A stretch of DNA of 51,707 bases from Acidocella aminolytica 101 = DSM 11237 (GCF_900129125.1 NZ_FQVJ01000028.1:1-51707), one strand, 5' to 3'; shown: positions 25,430 through 34,518, counted from the stretch's first letter. Numbers and translations: made by a program. Notes: generated by a model not told the origin, from the letters alone.

Positions 25430-26329
25430 ATGCTGAATCGCTTCGATCTACCCGACTTACAAATCTTCGCCACTATCGTGCGGCATCGTAGCTTCAAGCG
25501 CGCGGCCATAGAATTGGGGGTGACAACGTCAGCACTCAGCCATGCAATGCGCAAGCTGGAGACGAAAATGGGGGTGCGGCTTTTGCACCGTACCAGCCGA
25601 ACAGTGATGCCCACCGCGCCAGGAGCGCTTCTCGCTGAACGGCTGGAGCAAGGATTCGATCTGATTGGCGCGGCGCTGTCGAGCATAGAGAGCTACCGTC
25701 AGAATCCATCAGGCTCTTTGCGCATTAATTTGCCGCAGGACGCCGCACGACTGCTGCTCTGGCCAATACTGGCTTCGTTCTCAGCACAATACCCGCAAGT
25801 AGCCCTCACCCTAAGCGTGGAGGACAGGCCAGTGGACATCATCGCCGAAGGCTTCGACGCGGGCATACGCTATGGTGGCACCGTGCCGCAGGACATGGTG
25901 GCCGTACCGCTGACCCATCCGCTGCGCTGGGTTGTGGTTGGCTCACCAAGCTTTTTGACCAAGCACGGGCGACCAGAAAACCCTCAAGATCTGACACGCC
26001 TGCCCTGCATCGGCGTGCGCCTCGGCAACAACACGGCCTACAAATGGGAGTTGGGAGACGGGGAGCATCAGGTCCGGCTTGATGTAACCGGACCGTTAGG
26101 GGTAAACCATACCGAAACAACAATAGCCGCCGCGATCGATGGGCTCGGTTTAGCCTATGTGCTGGAGCGGCGGGTGAGAGAAGAGCTCGAGCGCGGCGAG
26201 CTGGAGGTCGTGCTACCGGATTGGGCTTCTACTGGCCCAGGATTCTACGCCTATTTCGCCAGCAGGCGGCAAAATGAACCAGGACTAAGACCGCTTATCG
26301 AAACGATCCGCATGCGTGAAGGATTATAA
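25430..26329 (+). CDS. LysR-family regulator, divergent from the cupin gene
   Basis: 299-residue LysR protein: helix-turn-helix in residues 5-65 (LQIFATIVRHRSFKRAAIELGVTTSALSHAMRKLE), effector domain from about residue 90 to 295. RTSRTVMPTAPG is the usual linker. The start at 25430 gives the normal family beginning. It likely controls the divergent cupin gene and perhaps the aldo/keto reductases farther along. Confidence 0.9.
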   Translation: MLNRFDLPDLQIFATIVRHRSFKRAAIELGVTTSALSHAMRKLETKMGVRLLHRTSRTVMPTAPGALLAERLEQGFDLIGAALSSIESYRQNPSGSLRINLPQDAARLLLWPILASFSAQYPQVALTLSVEDRPVDIIAEGFDAGIRYGGTVPQDMVAVPLTHPLRWVVVGSPSFLTKHGRPENPQDLTRLPCIGVRLGNNTAYKWELGDGEHQVRLDVTGPLGVNHTETTIAAAIDGLGLAYVLERRVREELERGELEVVLPDWASTGPGFYAYFASRRQNEPGLRPLIETIRMREGL

Positions 26330-26330
26330 A

Positions 26331-26552
26331 TCAACGTCGACTAGTCCCGTTACAGAACCTATTCACGACAGCCACCGATCCACACTTTCCTTTCTTATCC
26401 TTTAGACAAAAAGCAGCCGCAACAATCACAAAAATTTTTTCCGATAGTATCCCTTCATCAACTTGATATCCTGCACGACACATCTGAGAAACACTAACAA
26501 AGCCGCACTTTCTAAGCCGCTTGCCAACTCGTTTAAATCCTATTTCTTCCAT
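26331..26552 (-). CDS. Doubtful small protein
   Basis: 73 residues, basic and Cys-containing (KRLRKCGFVSVSQMC), of unknown family. An AGG nine bases upstream of the ATG is a weak ribosome site, and the DNA here is AT-rich compared with the neighbours. It may be a remnant or a spurious frame. Confidence 0.25.
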   Translation of the reverse strand: MEEIGFKRVGKRLRKCGFVSVSQMCRAGYQVDEGILSEKIFVIVAAAFCLKDKKGKCGSVAVVNRFCNGTSRR

Positions 26553-26660
26553 TTTTATAACCTGAAAATGATATATATTACGATATTTAGTTGCCGCTTT
26601 TTAATGCGCTAAAACTCAAACATATGACGAAGATCATTACCTTGCTAATCTACAAAAATA

Positions 26661-26666
26661 TATAAT
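26661..26666 (+). promoter_or_regulatory. Minus-10 box of the Q/N-rich protein gene
   Basis: A perfect TATAAT in very AT-rich DNA, 34 bases before the start. No good minus-35 hexamer is found at the right distance. Confidence 0.35.
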
Positions 26667-26700
26667 TTACGTGATAAATCCAATACCAGGACAAATAGTT

Positions 26701-27087
26701 ATGAACAACCAAATCACTACATCTGTATTAGCGCCCGAACATGCCCACCGCATGCTGATCGGTATAGGCGCAAGCATAATTGCTCTGTCTGTATCTATCT
26801 TCTTCGCTCCACCCGCTTTTGCTCAAACTCAAACGCAAACAACAAATCAAGAGCGAACACAAATGCAAGGCGGCCAGCAAAACCAACTACAAAACCAGGA
26901 GCGCCTGAAGAATCAATCTCAATCCGGCCCGCAAGACGGATATGGTTCACAAAACCAGATGAAAAATCAATACCAGCAACAAAATCAAATTCAAACCGAA
27001 CAAAAAACTCAGAACCGACTCAACACTCCTGGGATGAACCAACATTACGGATCAATGGGTAGCGGTGGAGGTGGTGGTCGGCATTAA
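26701..27087 (+). CDS. Exported Q/N-rich low-complexity protein
   Basis: 128-residue protein from the ATG at 26701 (AGGA upstream). Residues about 17-41 are a Sec signal peptide ending PPAFA. The mature part of about 87 residues is dominated by Gln, Asn and polar residues (QGGQQNQLQNQERLKNQ, YQQQNQIQTEQKTQNR) with a Gly-rich end. I do not recognise a family. Such composition is seen in amyloid-like or matrix proteins, but that is inference. It faces a cluster of Gly-rich exported proteins across a shared terminator. Confidence 0.7.
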   Translation: MNNQITTSVLAPEHAHRMLIGIGASIIALSVSIFFAPPAFAQTQTQTTNQERTQMQGGQQNQLQNQERLKNQSQSGPQDGYGSQNQMKNQYQQQNQIQTEQKTQNRLNTPGMNQHYGSMGSGGGGGRH

Positions 27088-27101
27088 GCTGCATCAGAAA
27101 A

Positions 27102-27130
27102 AGGCGCCCGATCTGTTAGATCGGGCGCCT
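27102..27130. terminator. Two-way terminator
   Basis: AGGCGCCCGATC and GATCGGGCGCCT form a perfect 12-bp stem with the 5-base loop TGTTA. TTTCTATTT follows on the plus strand and A-rich bases precede it, giving T-tails in both directions between the convergent Q/N-rich and glycine-zipper genes. Confidence 0.9.
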
Positions 27131-27152
27131 TTCTATTTGGCCAATCTATATT

Positions 27153-27767
27153 TTAACGCCCGTGCCTAGGATGATACCAACCATTCCAGCCCCACCCGTA
27201 AATAATTGATACGTTGGGGTATAGATATCCATACCCGGGGTAGAAAGCATAGAGAGGCGGATAAGCAACATAAGGATAGTATCCCACCGCTGGCGGCGGA
27301 TAAGAGGCCACCCCTGCAGAGGGTAGTGGAGGCACATTATTCCCCTTTGCAGACATGCACTGCGCATATACAATATCGTACTGATGCTGCAATTCCGTCG
27401 CAGTCATGGATGCATTCGCCGATGCGCCTGCCGCACTTCCCACTAAAAGCCCTGCCCCTGCACCGATCGCCGCGCCAGTTCCGGCATTTCCCGCTGCTGC
27501 GCCTATGGCGGCACCTGTTGCTGCGCCAACTACCGTACCGGTAACAGCAGCGCCCACGGCGGCCTGATTGGCCGCCGGTTGCCTATTTGAGTACCCGACG
27601 CTACGTGCCGCCACGTTCCTGCACGCATAATCTTCCTCTTGAAAGGTGGAGTAGCTCTTGCCTTGGCCCGGCAATACCGCAATCGACGGTGCGGTAGGCG
27701 GCGTGACAGCACAGCCAGAAAGCACCGGCACCGCCAAAACACTTGCTATCCATGCTGACTTGAACAT
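27153..27767 (-). CDS. Glycine-zipper lipoprotein
   Basis: 204-residue lipoprotein: the lipobox VLSGC puts the acylated Cys at residue 19. Residues about 70-120 are alternating Gly/Ala (GAATGAAIGAAAGNAGTG, AIGAGAGLLVGSAAG), a glycine zipper expected to form a membrane helical hairpin. A Pro/Tyr-rich tail follows (YPPPAVGYYPYVAYPPLYAFY, split), ending WNGWYHPRHGR. A Tyr/Pro tail of this kind suggests surface or cell-wall contact. It is the last gene of a four-gene minus-strand operon, 30 bases after the previous gene. Function unknown. Confidence 0.78.
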   Translation of the reverse strand: MFKSAWIASVLAVPVLSGCAVTPPTAPSIAVLPGQGKSYSTFQEEDYACRNVAARSVGYSNRQPAANQAAVGAAVTGTVVGAATGAAIGAAAGNAGTGAAIGAGAGLLVGSAAGASANASMTATELQHQYDIVYAQCMSAKGNNVPPLPSAGVASYPPPAVGYYPYVAYPPLYAFYPGYGYLYPNVSIIYGWGWNGWYHPRHGR

Positions 27768-27797
27768 CTCGGCATCCTTTACTCTGGCCTATATTTT

Positions 27798-28682
27798 TCA
27801 GCCGTGTCCACTCAGAATAGCCAACCGCACATCTTCAGCCTTCGCGGCGATATCGGCTGTTTGTTCAGGCGTGAGAGATGGCAGGCCAAGAATCGTGTTA
27901 ATTGCCGTTACCGTATCTGAAGTGATGGGAATCGTCTTGTCTGAGGCAGAACCGAGATAAATTGCAATCATATCATCCTGGCTGGCAGGGGCAACCCCGC
28001 TCAAAGGCGACGCGTCTGTTAGCACATAGCTCTTGAGCAAGCTCAGGTTTTCAAGTGGCGAGTCGATTCTGACGATGGAGGCGTAATAAGTTTTAACGAT
28101 ATAAGAAAATTCCGTAGCAGACAGGGAGTAAAGCTGCGCCACCGTCATAGTCAGGGTTTCCTGCCCTTCAGCAGTCAACACCATCACCGTTGTACCCATG
28201 GTGGTCCAGTTGCTTATAGCCTCAGAGAAAGCATGGTCGAGCACATGTTCCGGTGAACGGGCCACGCTTAGGCGGCCAAGCTCCACCTCGGGAATCCCCT
28301 CTTTTGCCCAAGCGGGCCTGCCTCCTGTTGTGCCCGCGGCAGGCTTTTGATTCGTTTCACTGCCACCATAACGTGGCCCTTGCCTATCTGAGCTTGTACC
28401 GTCTTCGCCTGTTTCTGTGCCACTAGACCCGCCCTGGCCATAGTGGCCTTGCGTCCCGCTAGAGCCGCCACGCCCCATTGATTGCCCAGATGTGCCGGGC
28501 GCATGGCCAGACCCATTAGCCCCCATATTCCCGCCCCCTCCCCCTTGCGTTTGGGCATGAGCCATACCCATCAAGAAGCTGCCGGTGCCAGATAGACATG
28601 GCGTGGCAATTCCAACGCTCAGAGCTACAGCCCCCATAAGGGCCACACGCAGGCTCGTACGGAGTTGCTTATTCGTATTCAT
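27798..28682 (-). CDS. Exported Gly/Ser-rich protein with a conserved C-terminal domain
   Basis: 294 residues. Residues 1-44 are a signal peptide ending AHA. Residues about 46-125 are low-complexity Gly/Ser/Thr/Gln (QGGGGGNMGANGSGHAPG, GGSSGTQGHYGQGG). The remaining 170 residues are ordered and begin with RPAWAKEGIPEVELGRLSVARSP, which reads like a conserved motif of an unnamed domain; I cannot assign a function. The rest is rich in Ser/Thr/Leu helices. It lies within the same operon as two other exported proteins. Confidence 0.75.
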   Translation of the reverse strand: MNTNKQLRTSLRVALMGAVALSVGIATPCLSGTGSFLMGMAHAQTQGGGGGNMGANGSGHAPGTSGQSMGRGGSSGTQGHYGQGGSSGTETGEDGTSSDRQGPRYGGSETNQKPAAGTTGGRPAWAKEGIPEVELGRLSVARSPEHVLDHAFSEAISNWTTMGTTVMVLTAEGQETLTMTVAQLYSLSATEFSYIVKTYYASIVRIDSPLENLSLLKSYVLTDASPLSGVAPASQDDMIAIYLGSASDKTIPITSDTVTAINTILGLPSLTPEQTADIAAKAEDVRLAILSGHG

Positions 28683-28728
28683 GACTTTTAAGTACCTTTC
28701 TTGATCTTGTCGTTATTTCGAGTAAGCT

Positions 28729-29196
28729 TTAATTTCCGCGCAAAACTTTCGACCCCGTACTCCAATCTCCAAGCCCCTCATGGATGAAATGTTCGCCACC
28801 ACTATCGCCGCCCACGGGGCCAGTCGTTGTGCCATCCTGCAGCGGCAGGGTGTCGGCATTTCCAAGAGTGTCTCCACCGCCACCACCGCCGTGATTTCCA
28901 CCGGTTCCCCCGCCGTGTGTTTCGCCGCCACCTAAAGTTCGGCCAGTCTGCTGGCGATGACGCACAGCGCGCTGAGACGGCGTTCTACCAGCCCCATTGC
29001 CACCACCGCCACTGCCGCCCTTCTCTCCTCCGCCACCGCCAGCATGCCCACCACCTCCTCCGCTATGGCCGCCGCCAGCCTCTTCAGCCCATAAAGTGCC
29101 TGGCAGACCAAGTAGAAGGATATTTGCCCCTAACAAACCAAACAAACTACGTCTGGGAAAAGAAGCAACATTAATCAGCCTTCTGGCTTGCTTCAC
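28729..29196 (-). CDS. Exported glycine-rich protein, possible Tat substrate
   Basis: 155 residues. The N-terminus FPRRSLFGLLGANILLLGLPGTLWA looks like a twin-arginine or Sec signal with cleavage after LWA. The mature protein is almost pure Gly, His, Ser and Thr (GGGHSGGGGGHAGGGGG and GGNHGGGGGG), with a basic patch (SQRAVRHRQQTGRT) in the middle. His/Gly-rich stretches may bind metal ions. It overlaps the preceding gene by four bases (ATGA), so the two are coupled. Family unknown. Confidence 0.7.
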   Translation of the reverse strand: MKQARRLINVASFPRRSLFGLLGANILLLGLPGTLWAEEAGGGHSGGGGGHAGGGGGEKGGSGGGGNGAGRTPSQRAVRHRQQTGRTLGGGETHGGGTGGNHGGGGGGDTLGNADTLPLQDGTTTGPVGGDSGGEHFIHEGLGDWSTGSKVLRGN

Positions 29197-29717
29197 GGAT
29201 TTGATCCTTTGCTTTGGCTTGACGGGGCGTTGTCTTGCTTTCGAAGGCTCTCCGCCAATTTCTGAATTGATTCCGCCGTTACTTTCGCAGTACTAACGCA
29301 AAGCAGCGCATTCACATCGCGAAACCGTGCGGCTGTAACGGGCACCGTGCTCGCCAGCGCCAAGTAACTCGCCGCCAAGGTAACATCAGGCCGGCGTTTC
29401 TCTAACTCCTCCTGATAATCCGCCAGCAGATACAAGCCTGTTTTAACACTTTCTGCTGCAAATCCAGGGGCAAGTTCCGATTGTGCTGCGCGTAGCCGCT
29501 CGAGGTTCTTGCCGCTCAGGCGCTGCTCTTGCGTCATACCTGTTAACTTATAGCCGCTACACCACGGGCTGCGCGGTGTAATTTTTCCAACTCCCTCGGC
29601 AATTGGCTTATTATGCGGTGTACCGCTTTCAGCGGCTCTTGCAGTGTACAAGATTGGACCAATAGCCAAACCCCAGACAATCGCAAATCCGAGGGCATAT
29701 TTTTTGCCTTTTCGCAC
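29193..29717 (-). CDS. Exported protein of unknown function
   Basis: 174 residues. A signal peptide at 1-29 is cleaved near ARA. The mature part is largely helical and charged (EQRLSGKNLERLRAAQSEL, KTGLYLLADYQEELEKRR) with two Cys (PWCSG and LLCVST) that could pair. It is the first gene of the operon with the Gly-rich proteins, divergent from the beta-barrel gene 232 bases away. I recognise no family. Confidence 0.72.
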   Translation of the reverse strand: MRKGKKYALGFAIVWGLAIGPILYTARAAESGTPHNKPIAEGVGKITPRSPWCSGYKLTGMTQEQRLSGKNLERLRAAQSELAPGFAAESVKTGLYLLADYQEELEKRRPDVTLAASYLALASTVPVTAARFRDVNALLCVSTAKVTAESIQKLAESLRKQDNAPSSQSKGSNP

Positions 29718-29949
29718 GGGGAAACCCCATCCTTCGCGTTTAACTTTACTATCTGACTTTGTCGTACCTTTCTGCTGAAAATTGTTTGATAAAGGTCAAG
29801 CTCTTCATTAAAAAACCGAAAACACAAGAGCCCAAAGTCGAGTACATGAATTTGATGCGGATCATGGCCAATCACAAAAATTCAGAATAATTTTAGGCTG
29901 TTATCTTTTGGCTTGGCTGTATTCCTGTGACGAAAAAAGGAAAGAGTAT

Positions 29950-31527
29950 ATGTCTCGCTTGTTTTGCCGTTTACCTTACTTGGCTACGGCGGTGCTTGTT
30001 GGAATGCTGCCTGCTCACTATGCATCCGCCCAACCTTCGGTAAGCGCTCAACTTGCACGCGACGCCCAAGACGGGCCACGCGCCCTGCTTGACGGGCTGG
30101 ATCAACTCCTGGCAACCACCCCTCAACTCGCCTCGACCCCGTCATCCGCAGCCGCGCTGGCTCGTGCCGCGGCAATGCCTGTGCCGGATTTTGTTGGCGC
30201 CAATCTCCCTATCTATCAAGAAATCTCCGACAAGATCGTTGCAGCGGCACCGCCTGAGCAACGCGCGGCTGTGCGCCAGGCGATCAGTATTGAAATCGCC
30301 GCTTTCATAGCGACAGATATTCGCATCATGCCAGCGCCACCGCCTTCTACATTTGGGAATGTACCAGAACAGGCGCCGCAGGCCGGTGAGCGCGGCTATC
30401 AAGTTGGCTCGTTCACCGTTTATCCACAAATCCAGGCAGGTATGTTTTACGACAGCAACATATACGCCACCCGCACCGCTACAGTATCAGACGGCGTCGG
30501 CTCCATTTCGCCAAGCATCGCCATCCGCTCTAACTGGGATCATAACGCCCTCTACGCTGAAGCTGGAACGGATCTTACCGGCTATCTGCACCATGGAAAC
30601 GAGAACACGGCTGACTGGCATACAAAGGTCCAGGGCAGGATAGACGTTAATCCAACCACGCGGATTATTCTCGGCGGCATAGCCTTGAAAGAACATGAAG
30701 ACCGCTCTTCGCCTGATGCGGTCGAAGGACTAACGCCAACGCGTTATTGGGAGTTAAATGGTTATGCAGGAGTTATACATCGCATAGGTGTATATAATCT
30801 CCGTTTAGGTGGGGCGATTGAGCGCATTACATACGCAAACGTCATGGGCCAAAACGGTGAAATCAACAACCAAGACCGCAATCATAACCGCTATACGGCT
30901 GGAATTTCTGTAAGCAACAATGCAAACATCGCGTTTCGTCCTTTTTTTGAAGGACTGGCAGATATCCGCCGTTATGACCATACGCCGGATGACTTCGTTA
31001 TCGAACCCGCCACTACGGGCTATTATAGAAACTCGAACGGATATCGTGTCAGTGTCGGCTCCCGCTTTCGTATAACACCTGCTTTTGTTGGTGAAGCATC
31101 TGTCGGCGTGATGGGGCGTTATTACGCTGACCCGCGCTTCAAGCCCGTTACCACCCCCGCCGCGGACGCCAACCTGCGTTGGAATGCTACTGAGGGAACA
31201 ACGGCGGTTCTATTCCTTGACCGTTCAATCGAGGAAACCACATTGCCGGGCAGCCCTGCCTATATTTACACCATTGTCGGCGGCCGTGTGGAACAGACTC
31301 TTCTCCCAAAGCTTACTGGCATTGCTCGCCTTGCCTTTGCGCGCAGCAATTTTTGTCAATCAACCCGGTGGGATAATGAAGCGGATATGTCCATTGGTGT
31401 TCGCTATTACTTTACGGATTATACTTACGTTGGGACCGATTATCGTTACACACAGCGCGTCTCAGGCGATCCGACTGTGAATTTCAATCGTCATGAAGTC
31501 TTTGTTGTGTTGGGGTCGGCATTCTGA
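29950..31527 (+). CDS. Outer-membrane beta-barrel protein (BBP2_2-like)
   Basis: 525 residues from the ATG at 29950 (AAGGAAAGAG upstream); an ATG-less extension to 29908 is unlikely. The signal peptide is cut after ASA (26). Residues 27-150 form an Ala-rich periplasmic region. From about residue 160 alternating short amphipathic strands run to a C-terminal Phe (VVLGSAF), the classic outer-membrane barrel ending. It belongs to the poorly characterised beta-barrel porin 2 group linked to exopolysaccharide or surface assembly. It is divergent from the Gly-rich operon. Confidence 0.85.
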   Translation: MSRLFCRLPYLATAVLVGMLPAHYASAQPSVSAQLARDAQDGPRALLDGLDQLLATTPQLASTPSSAAALARAAAMPVPDFVGANLPIYQEISDKIVAAAPPEQRAAVRQAISIEIAAFIATDIRIMPAPPPSTFGNVPEQAPQAGERGYQVGSFTVYPQIQAGMFYDSNIYATRTATVSDGVGSISPSIAIRSNWDHNALYAEAGTDLTGYLHHGNENTADWHTKVQGRIDVNPTTRIILGGIALKEHEDRSSPDAVEGLTPTRYWELNGYAGVIHRIGVYNLRLGGAIERITYANVMGQNGEINNQDRNHNRYTAGISVSNNANIAFRPFFEGLADIRRYDHTPDDFVIEPATTGYYRNSNGYRVSVGSRFRITPAFVGEASVGVMGRYYADPRFKPVTTPAADANLRWNATEGTTAVLFLDRSIEETTLPGSPAYIYTIVGGRVEQTLLPKLTGIARLAFARSNFCQSTRWDNEADMSIGVRYYFTDYTYVGTDYRYTQRVSGDPTVNFNRHEVFVVLGSAF

Positions 31528-31737
31528 CTATCTTATTTTTCACAATCGTCATCAGCTCAAGCCGTTATGCCTAGCAGCACCACGATTCACAAACAACCGT
31601 TACTTATTCTACGTCTGTCGTAAGTAAAGCGCTCCAACACCTTTCGGACACGCGATAGCCGTAGACGCATTGATTGGTGCAATATGATTGGGACTGGGTT
31701 AAGTATGATAACACGACGAATGGAAGCAGGTGCATAA

Positions 31738-32433
31738 ATGCTGCAGGTTCATAAGGAAAATCATCTGGTCGAGCGGACCGGCTGGCTGCGTGCCGCTGTG
31801 CTTGGGGCCAATGATGGCATTATTTCCACCGCCAGTCTGATTCTCGGCGTCATCTCGGCCAGTGGTTTGCGTCACGACGCGCTCGTGGCGGGCGTGGCTG
31901 GGCTTGTGGCCGGCGCCATGGCTATGGCGGCGGGTGAGTATGTCTCGGTCAGTTCCCAGGCAGACACGGAAAGCGCCGCGTTGGCCAAAGAACAGCACGA
32001 ACTGCTCACAGATCAAAGCGCCGAAATAACCGAGCTGGCGAGAATCTATGAAAGGCGTGGCTTAACATCGGAATTGGCACGAGAAGTGGCACTGCAACTT
32101 ATGGCGCATGATGCGCTGGGCGCCCATGCGCGTGACGAACTCGGGATCTCCGAAACCATCAGCGCCAACCCTGTTCAAGCCGCCTTCGCCTCTGCCCTTA
32201 CCTTTTCCGTTGGCGCTGCAGCGCCTCTGCTGCTGGCCGCATTCCTCCCCATGGTCTGGCTAATGCCCGGTATCGGCGTCGGGGCCTTGGTATTTCTGGC
32301 CGCGCTCGGCGCGATCGGCGCCACGGCAGGCGGAGCACCAATCTTCAAACCAGCGCTGCGGGTTACTTTTTGGGGGGCGCTGGCCATGGCCGCCACAACT
32401 GGAATTGGCATGCTGTTCGGCACAGTTGCTTAA
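31738..32433 (+). CDS. VIT1/CCC1-family iron/manganese transporter
   Basis: 231-residue membrane protein of the VIT/CCC1 family. It begins GWLRAAVLGANDGIISTASLILGV, the family's first helix with Asp/Asn for metal passage. AMAAGEYVSVSSQADTE is the second signature. Residues about 80-140 form a charged cytoplasmic loop with many Glu and His, and three more helices follow. Bacterial members export or store Fe2+ or Mn2+. CAGGTG precedes the ATG. It is a single gene between a beta-barrel gene and the polyprenyl module. Confidence 0.93.
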   Translation: MLQVHKENHLVERTGWLRAAVLGANDGIISTASLILGVISASGLRHDALVAGVAGLVAGAMAMAAGEYVSVSSQADTESAALAKEQHELLTDQSAEITELARIYERRGLTSELAREVALQLMAHDALGAHARDELGISETISANPVQAAFASALTFSVGAAAPLLLAAFLPMVWLMPGIGVGALVFLAALGAIGATAGGAPIFKPALRVTFWGALAMAATTGIGMLFGTVA

Positions 32434-32479
32434 CCCAATGGCGCCGGATTGAATAGTTTCGTAGCCTCCTCTGGGCGTT

Positions 32480-34501
32480 TCAAGACTGACCGAGCAAAAC
32501 CACCCCGTTCCAATCAGCCTCCTTGAGCGTACGTTTTTTCAGTTCTATTCCCGGCAGGGAAGTCTCCAGAGCGTGCAAAGCCCGATTCACATCATTCCGC
32601 TCATCTACTAGGCTAGCAAAAGGCTTCAGATGCTCTATTTTCTCGGTAACCACAGTGCCGATCCAGAGAGGTTGGGTAGCCCCGGCACTTGTGAGCACCG
32701 TGCCAGACGGCCAGACTCGTAAAATCACCCGCTGACCGGAAGGCACATTTCCACTGGTTTTAATCATCACCAGAGCCTCTGAGCGGCCATTATCGAGATG
32801 CGGCAGTACGGGCAGCGCGTTTGGCTTGGCATCCGGCAACAACCACGCCACGGACGAGGATAAATCCCACGGCGCAGGCGTCTGCCAGCCTTGTGCGCGC
32901 AAGGCAGCTTTCAACGGCGCCAGGGCACCGGCCCATTGTAGAATAAACGGTTCCTCGTAGTCGCCCATCAGGTCAACGCGCCGTACAGGCAGACTTGCCC
33001 AGCCGCTATTGTGCCAGTCGGCCATGGTCATGTGCCGCAAAGGCAATGTAAGTGCATACCTCCGCATGTCTTTGGCGTGGGCGGTGGCAATATGCAGCCC
33101 ACCTGCCAACAACAACGCACTTAACCCCGCCGCGGCCAAGCCAGACGCGCCTACTTCTCTGCGCGCATGCTGCATATATACAAGGCCCAGTAACGCCACC
33201 CAGGCGACGCCAAAGGCTAGCCCCGCCATTATGTCTGAAAGCCAATGTGCGCCAAGATATAGCCGCGAAAAAGCAATTCCTCCCACAAACACAGAAGCCG
33301 CCGCCGTCACGAGCACACGGGCGCGAGCTCCGACTTCCCGGCAGATCAACACCACCAGAAATCCATACAAGGCGGTACTTGCTGTGGCGTGACCGCTTGG
33401 GAAGGAATAAGCATCCCATCCGGCGTAAATATTTGCGGGCCGGCCGTATTGCAGGGTAATTTTTAACAGAAAAGCGAACAAGCTGGCGCCGGCCACGGCC
33501 GCAATTCCATAAAATACCGCGCGCCAAGCCCTCTGCCAAGCAAGCCAAGCCAACGTCACCACAAGCACAGGGATAACGACCGTTGCATCCCCTAGCTCTG
33601 TGATGGCCACCATAACCTGATCGACCGCGGGCGTGCGCAGCGATTGCAAAAAATGAAAGATCGCCGCATCCGCCCGTACTAGCGGGTCACCCGCGACTAC
33701 ATCCTGGAGCACACCAAAGAACAGCCATAATCCGCCAATCAGTAAGGCACCGAGCACAAGAAGCCCCAATGCTTCCGGCCGGGCAGGGTCGAGTAACGAC
33801 CGGACTAGCCGCCGTACCCAGCCATCTCCCGCCTCGGCCCATTGCCGCAGCGGCCCGCGCAGACGCGTCAGCAGTCCGATTGCATACCGGATGACCCGCG
33901 GTGTAAGCCACACCACCAGCGCCAGCGCCGCTGCCAAAATAAGCACCAACACCACCAGCCGCCCGGCAATGGCATGCAAAACCGTTAAGGACGCGCCTAG
34001 CGCCATGCCAAGCAGGATGTGTGCCAGCGCAAACAGCGCGGCGGCACAAACATCGACCGCGTAGAACCGGACAGCGGACATGCCGGACATGCCCGCCACC
34101 ATGGGAATTGCAGCGCGCACCCCAGGCAAAAAACGGGAAATCAGCACCGCCTTGCTACCATGGCGTGCAAAAAACGCCCTACCCGCCGCCAGAAGGCTGG
34201 GTCGTGTCCGCAATGGCCACATCCCCATGGCACGTTGCTTATAGCGCCGCCCGAACAGGTAAGAGAGACCATCACCTGTAAGAGCACCGGCCGCGGTCAG
34301 ACCGATCAGGGGCCACATTGCTAGAGTTCCGCCGGGCACCAGCGCGCCCAGCCCGACGATAATCGCTGTCCCCGGCACCAGCGCGCCAAACACCGGAACC
34401 GTCTCGGCGCCAGCCAGCAGAAACGCCACACCATAAGCCAACAGCCGGTGCGCGGCGGCAAAACCAATGATGGCGGTTACAAAGGCGTGCAGAAGATCCA
34501 T
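32480..34501 (-). CDS. Three-domain membrane protein: DedA + PAP2 phosphatase + LssY C-terminal
   Basis: 673 residues. Residues 1-200 are a DedA (SNARE-associated) domain with GALVPGTAIIVGLGAL and SRFLPGVRAAIPMVAG, including the key Arg123 and Arg129. DedA proteins are known undecaprenyl-phosphate translocases. Residues about 245-440 are a PAP2 phosphatase with all three motifs: KITLQYGRP (347-355), PSGH (368-371) and SRLYLGAHWLSD (412-423). Residues about 470-673 are an LssY C-terminal domain of unknown role. Known family activities suggest dephosphorylation of polyprenyl diphosphate and return of the lipid to the cytoplasmic face in one chain. It lies 17 bases after a cis-prenyltransferase gene. 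Confidence 0.9.
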   Translation of the reverse strand: MDLLHAFVTAIIGFAAAHRLLAYGVAFLLAGAETVPVFGALVPGTAIIVGLGALVPGGTLAMWPLIGLTAAGALTGDGLSYLFGRRYKQRAMGMWPLRTRPSLLAAGRAFFARHGSKAVLISRFLPGVRAAIPMVAGMSGMSAVRFYAVDVCAAALFALAHILLGMALGASLTVLHAIAGRLVVLVLILAAALALVVWLTPRVIRYAIGLLTRLRGPLRQWAEAGDGWVRRLVRSLLDPARPEALGLLVLGALLIGGLWLFFGVLQDVVAGDPLVRADAAIFHFLQSLRTPAVDQVMVAITELGDATVVIPVLVVTLAWLAWQRAWRAVFYGIAAVAGASLFAFLLKITLQYGRPANIYAGWDAYSFPSGHATASTALYGFLVVLICREVGARARVLVTAAASVFVGGIAFSRLYLGAHWLSDIMAGLAFGVAWVALLGLVYMQHARREVGASGLAAAGLSALLLAGGLHIATAHAKDMRRYALTLPLRHMTMADWHNSGWASLPVRRVDLMGDYEEPFILQWAGALAPLKAALRAQGWQTPAPWDLSSSVAWLLPDAKPNALPVLPHLDNGRSEALVMIKTSGNVPSGQRVILRVWPSGTVLTSAGATQPLWIGTVVTEKIEHLKPFASLVDERNDVNRALHALETSLPGIELKKRTLKEADWNGVVLLGQS

Positions 34502-34518
34502 GGGCGCGACGCTTCCTT

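Noticed and set aside
28997-29296. Plus-strand Pro-rich frame opposite the Gly-rich gene
   Set aside because: It is the complement of a glycine-rich reading frame, so long Pro runs appear automatically; no ribosome site or family match.
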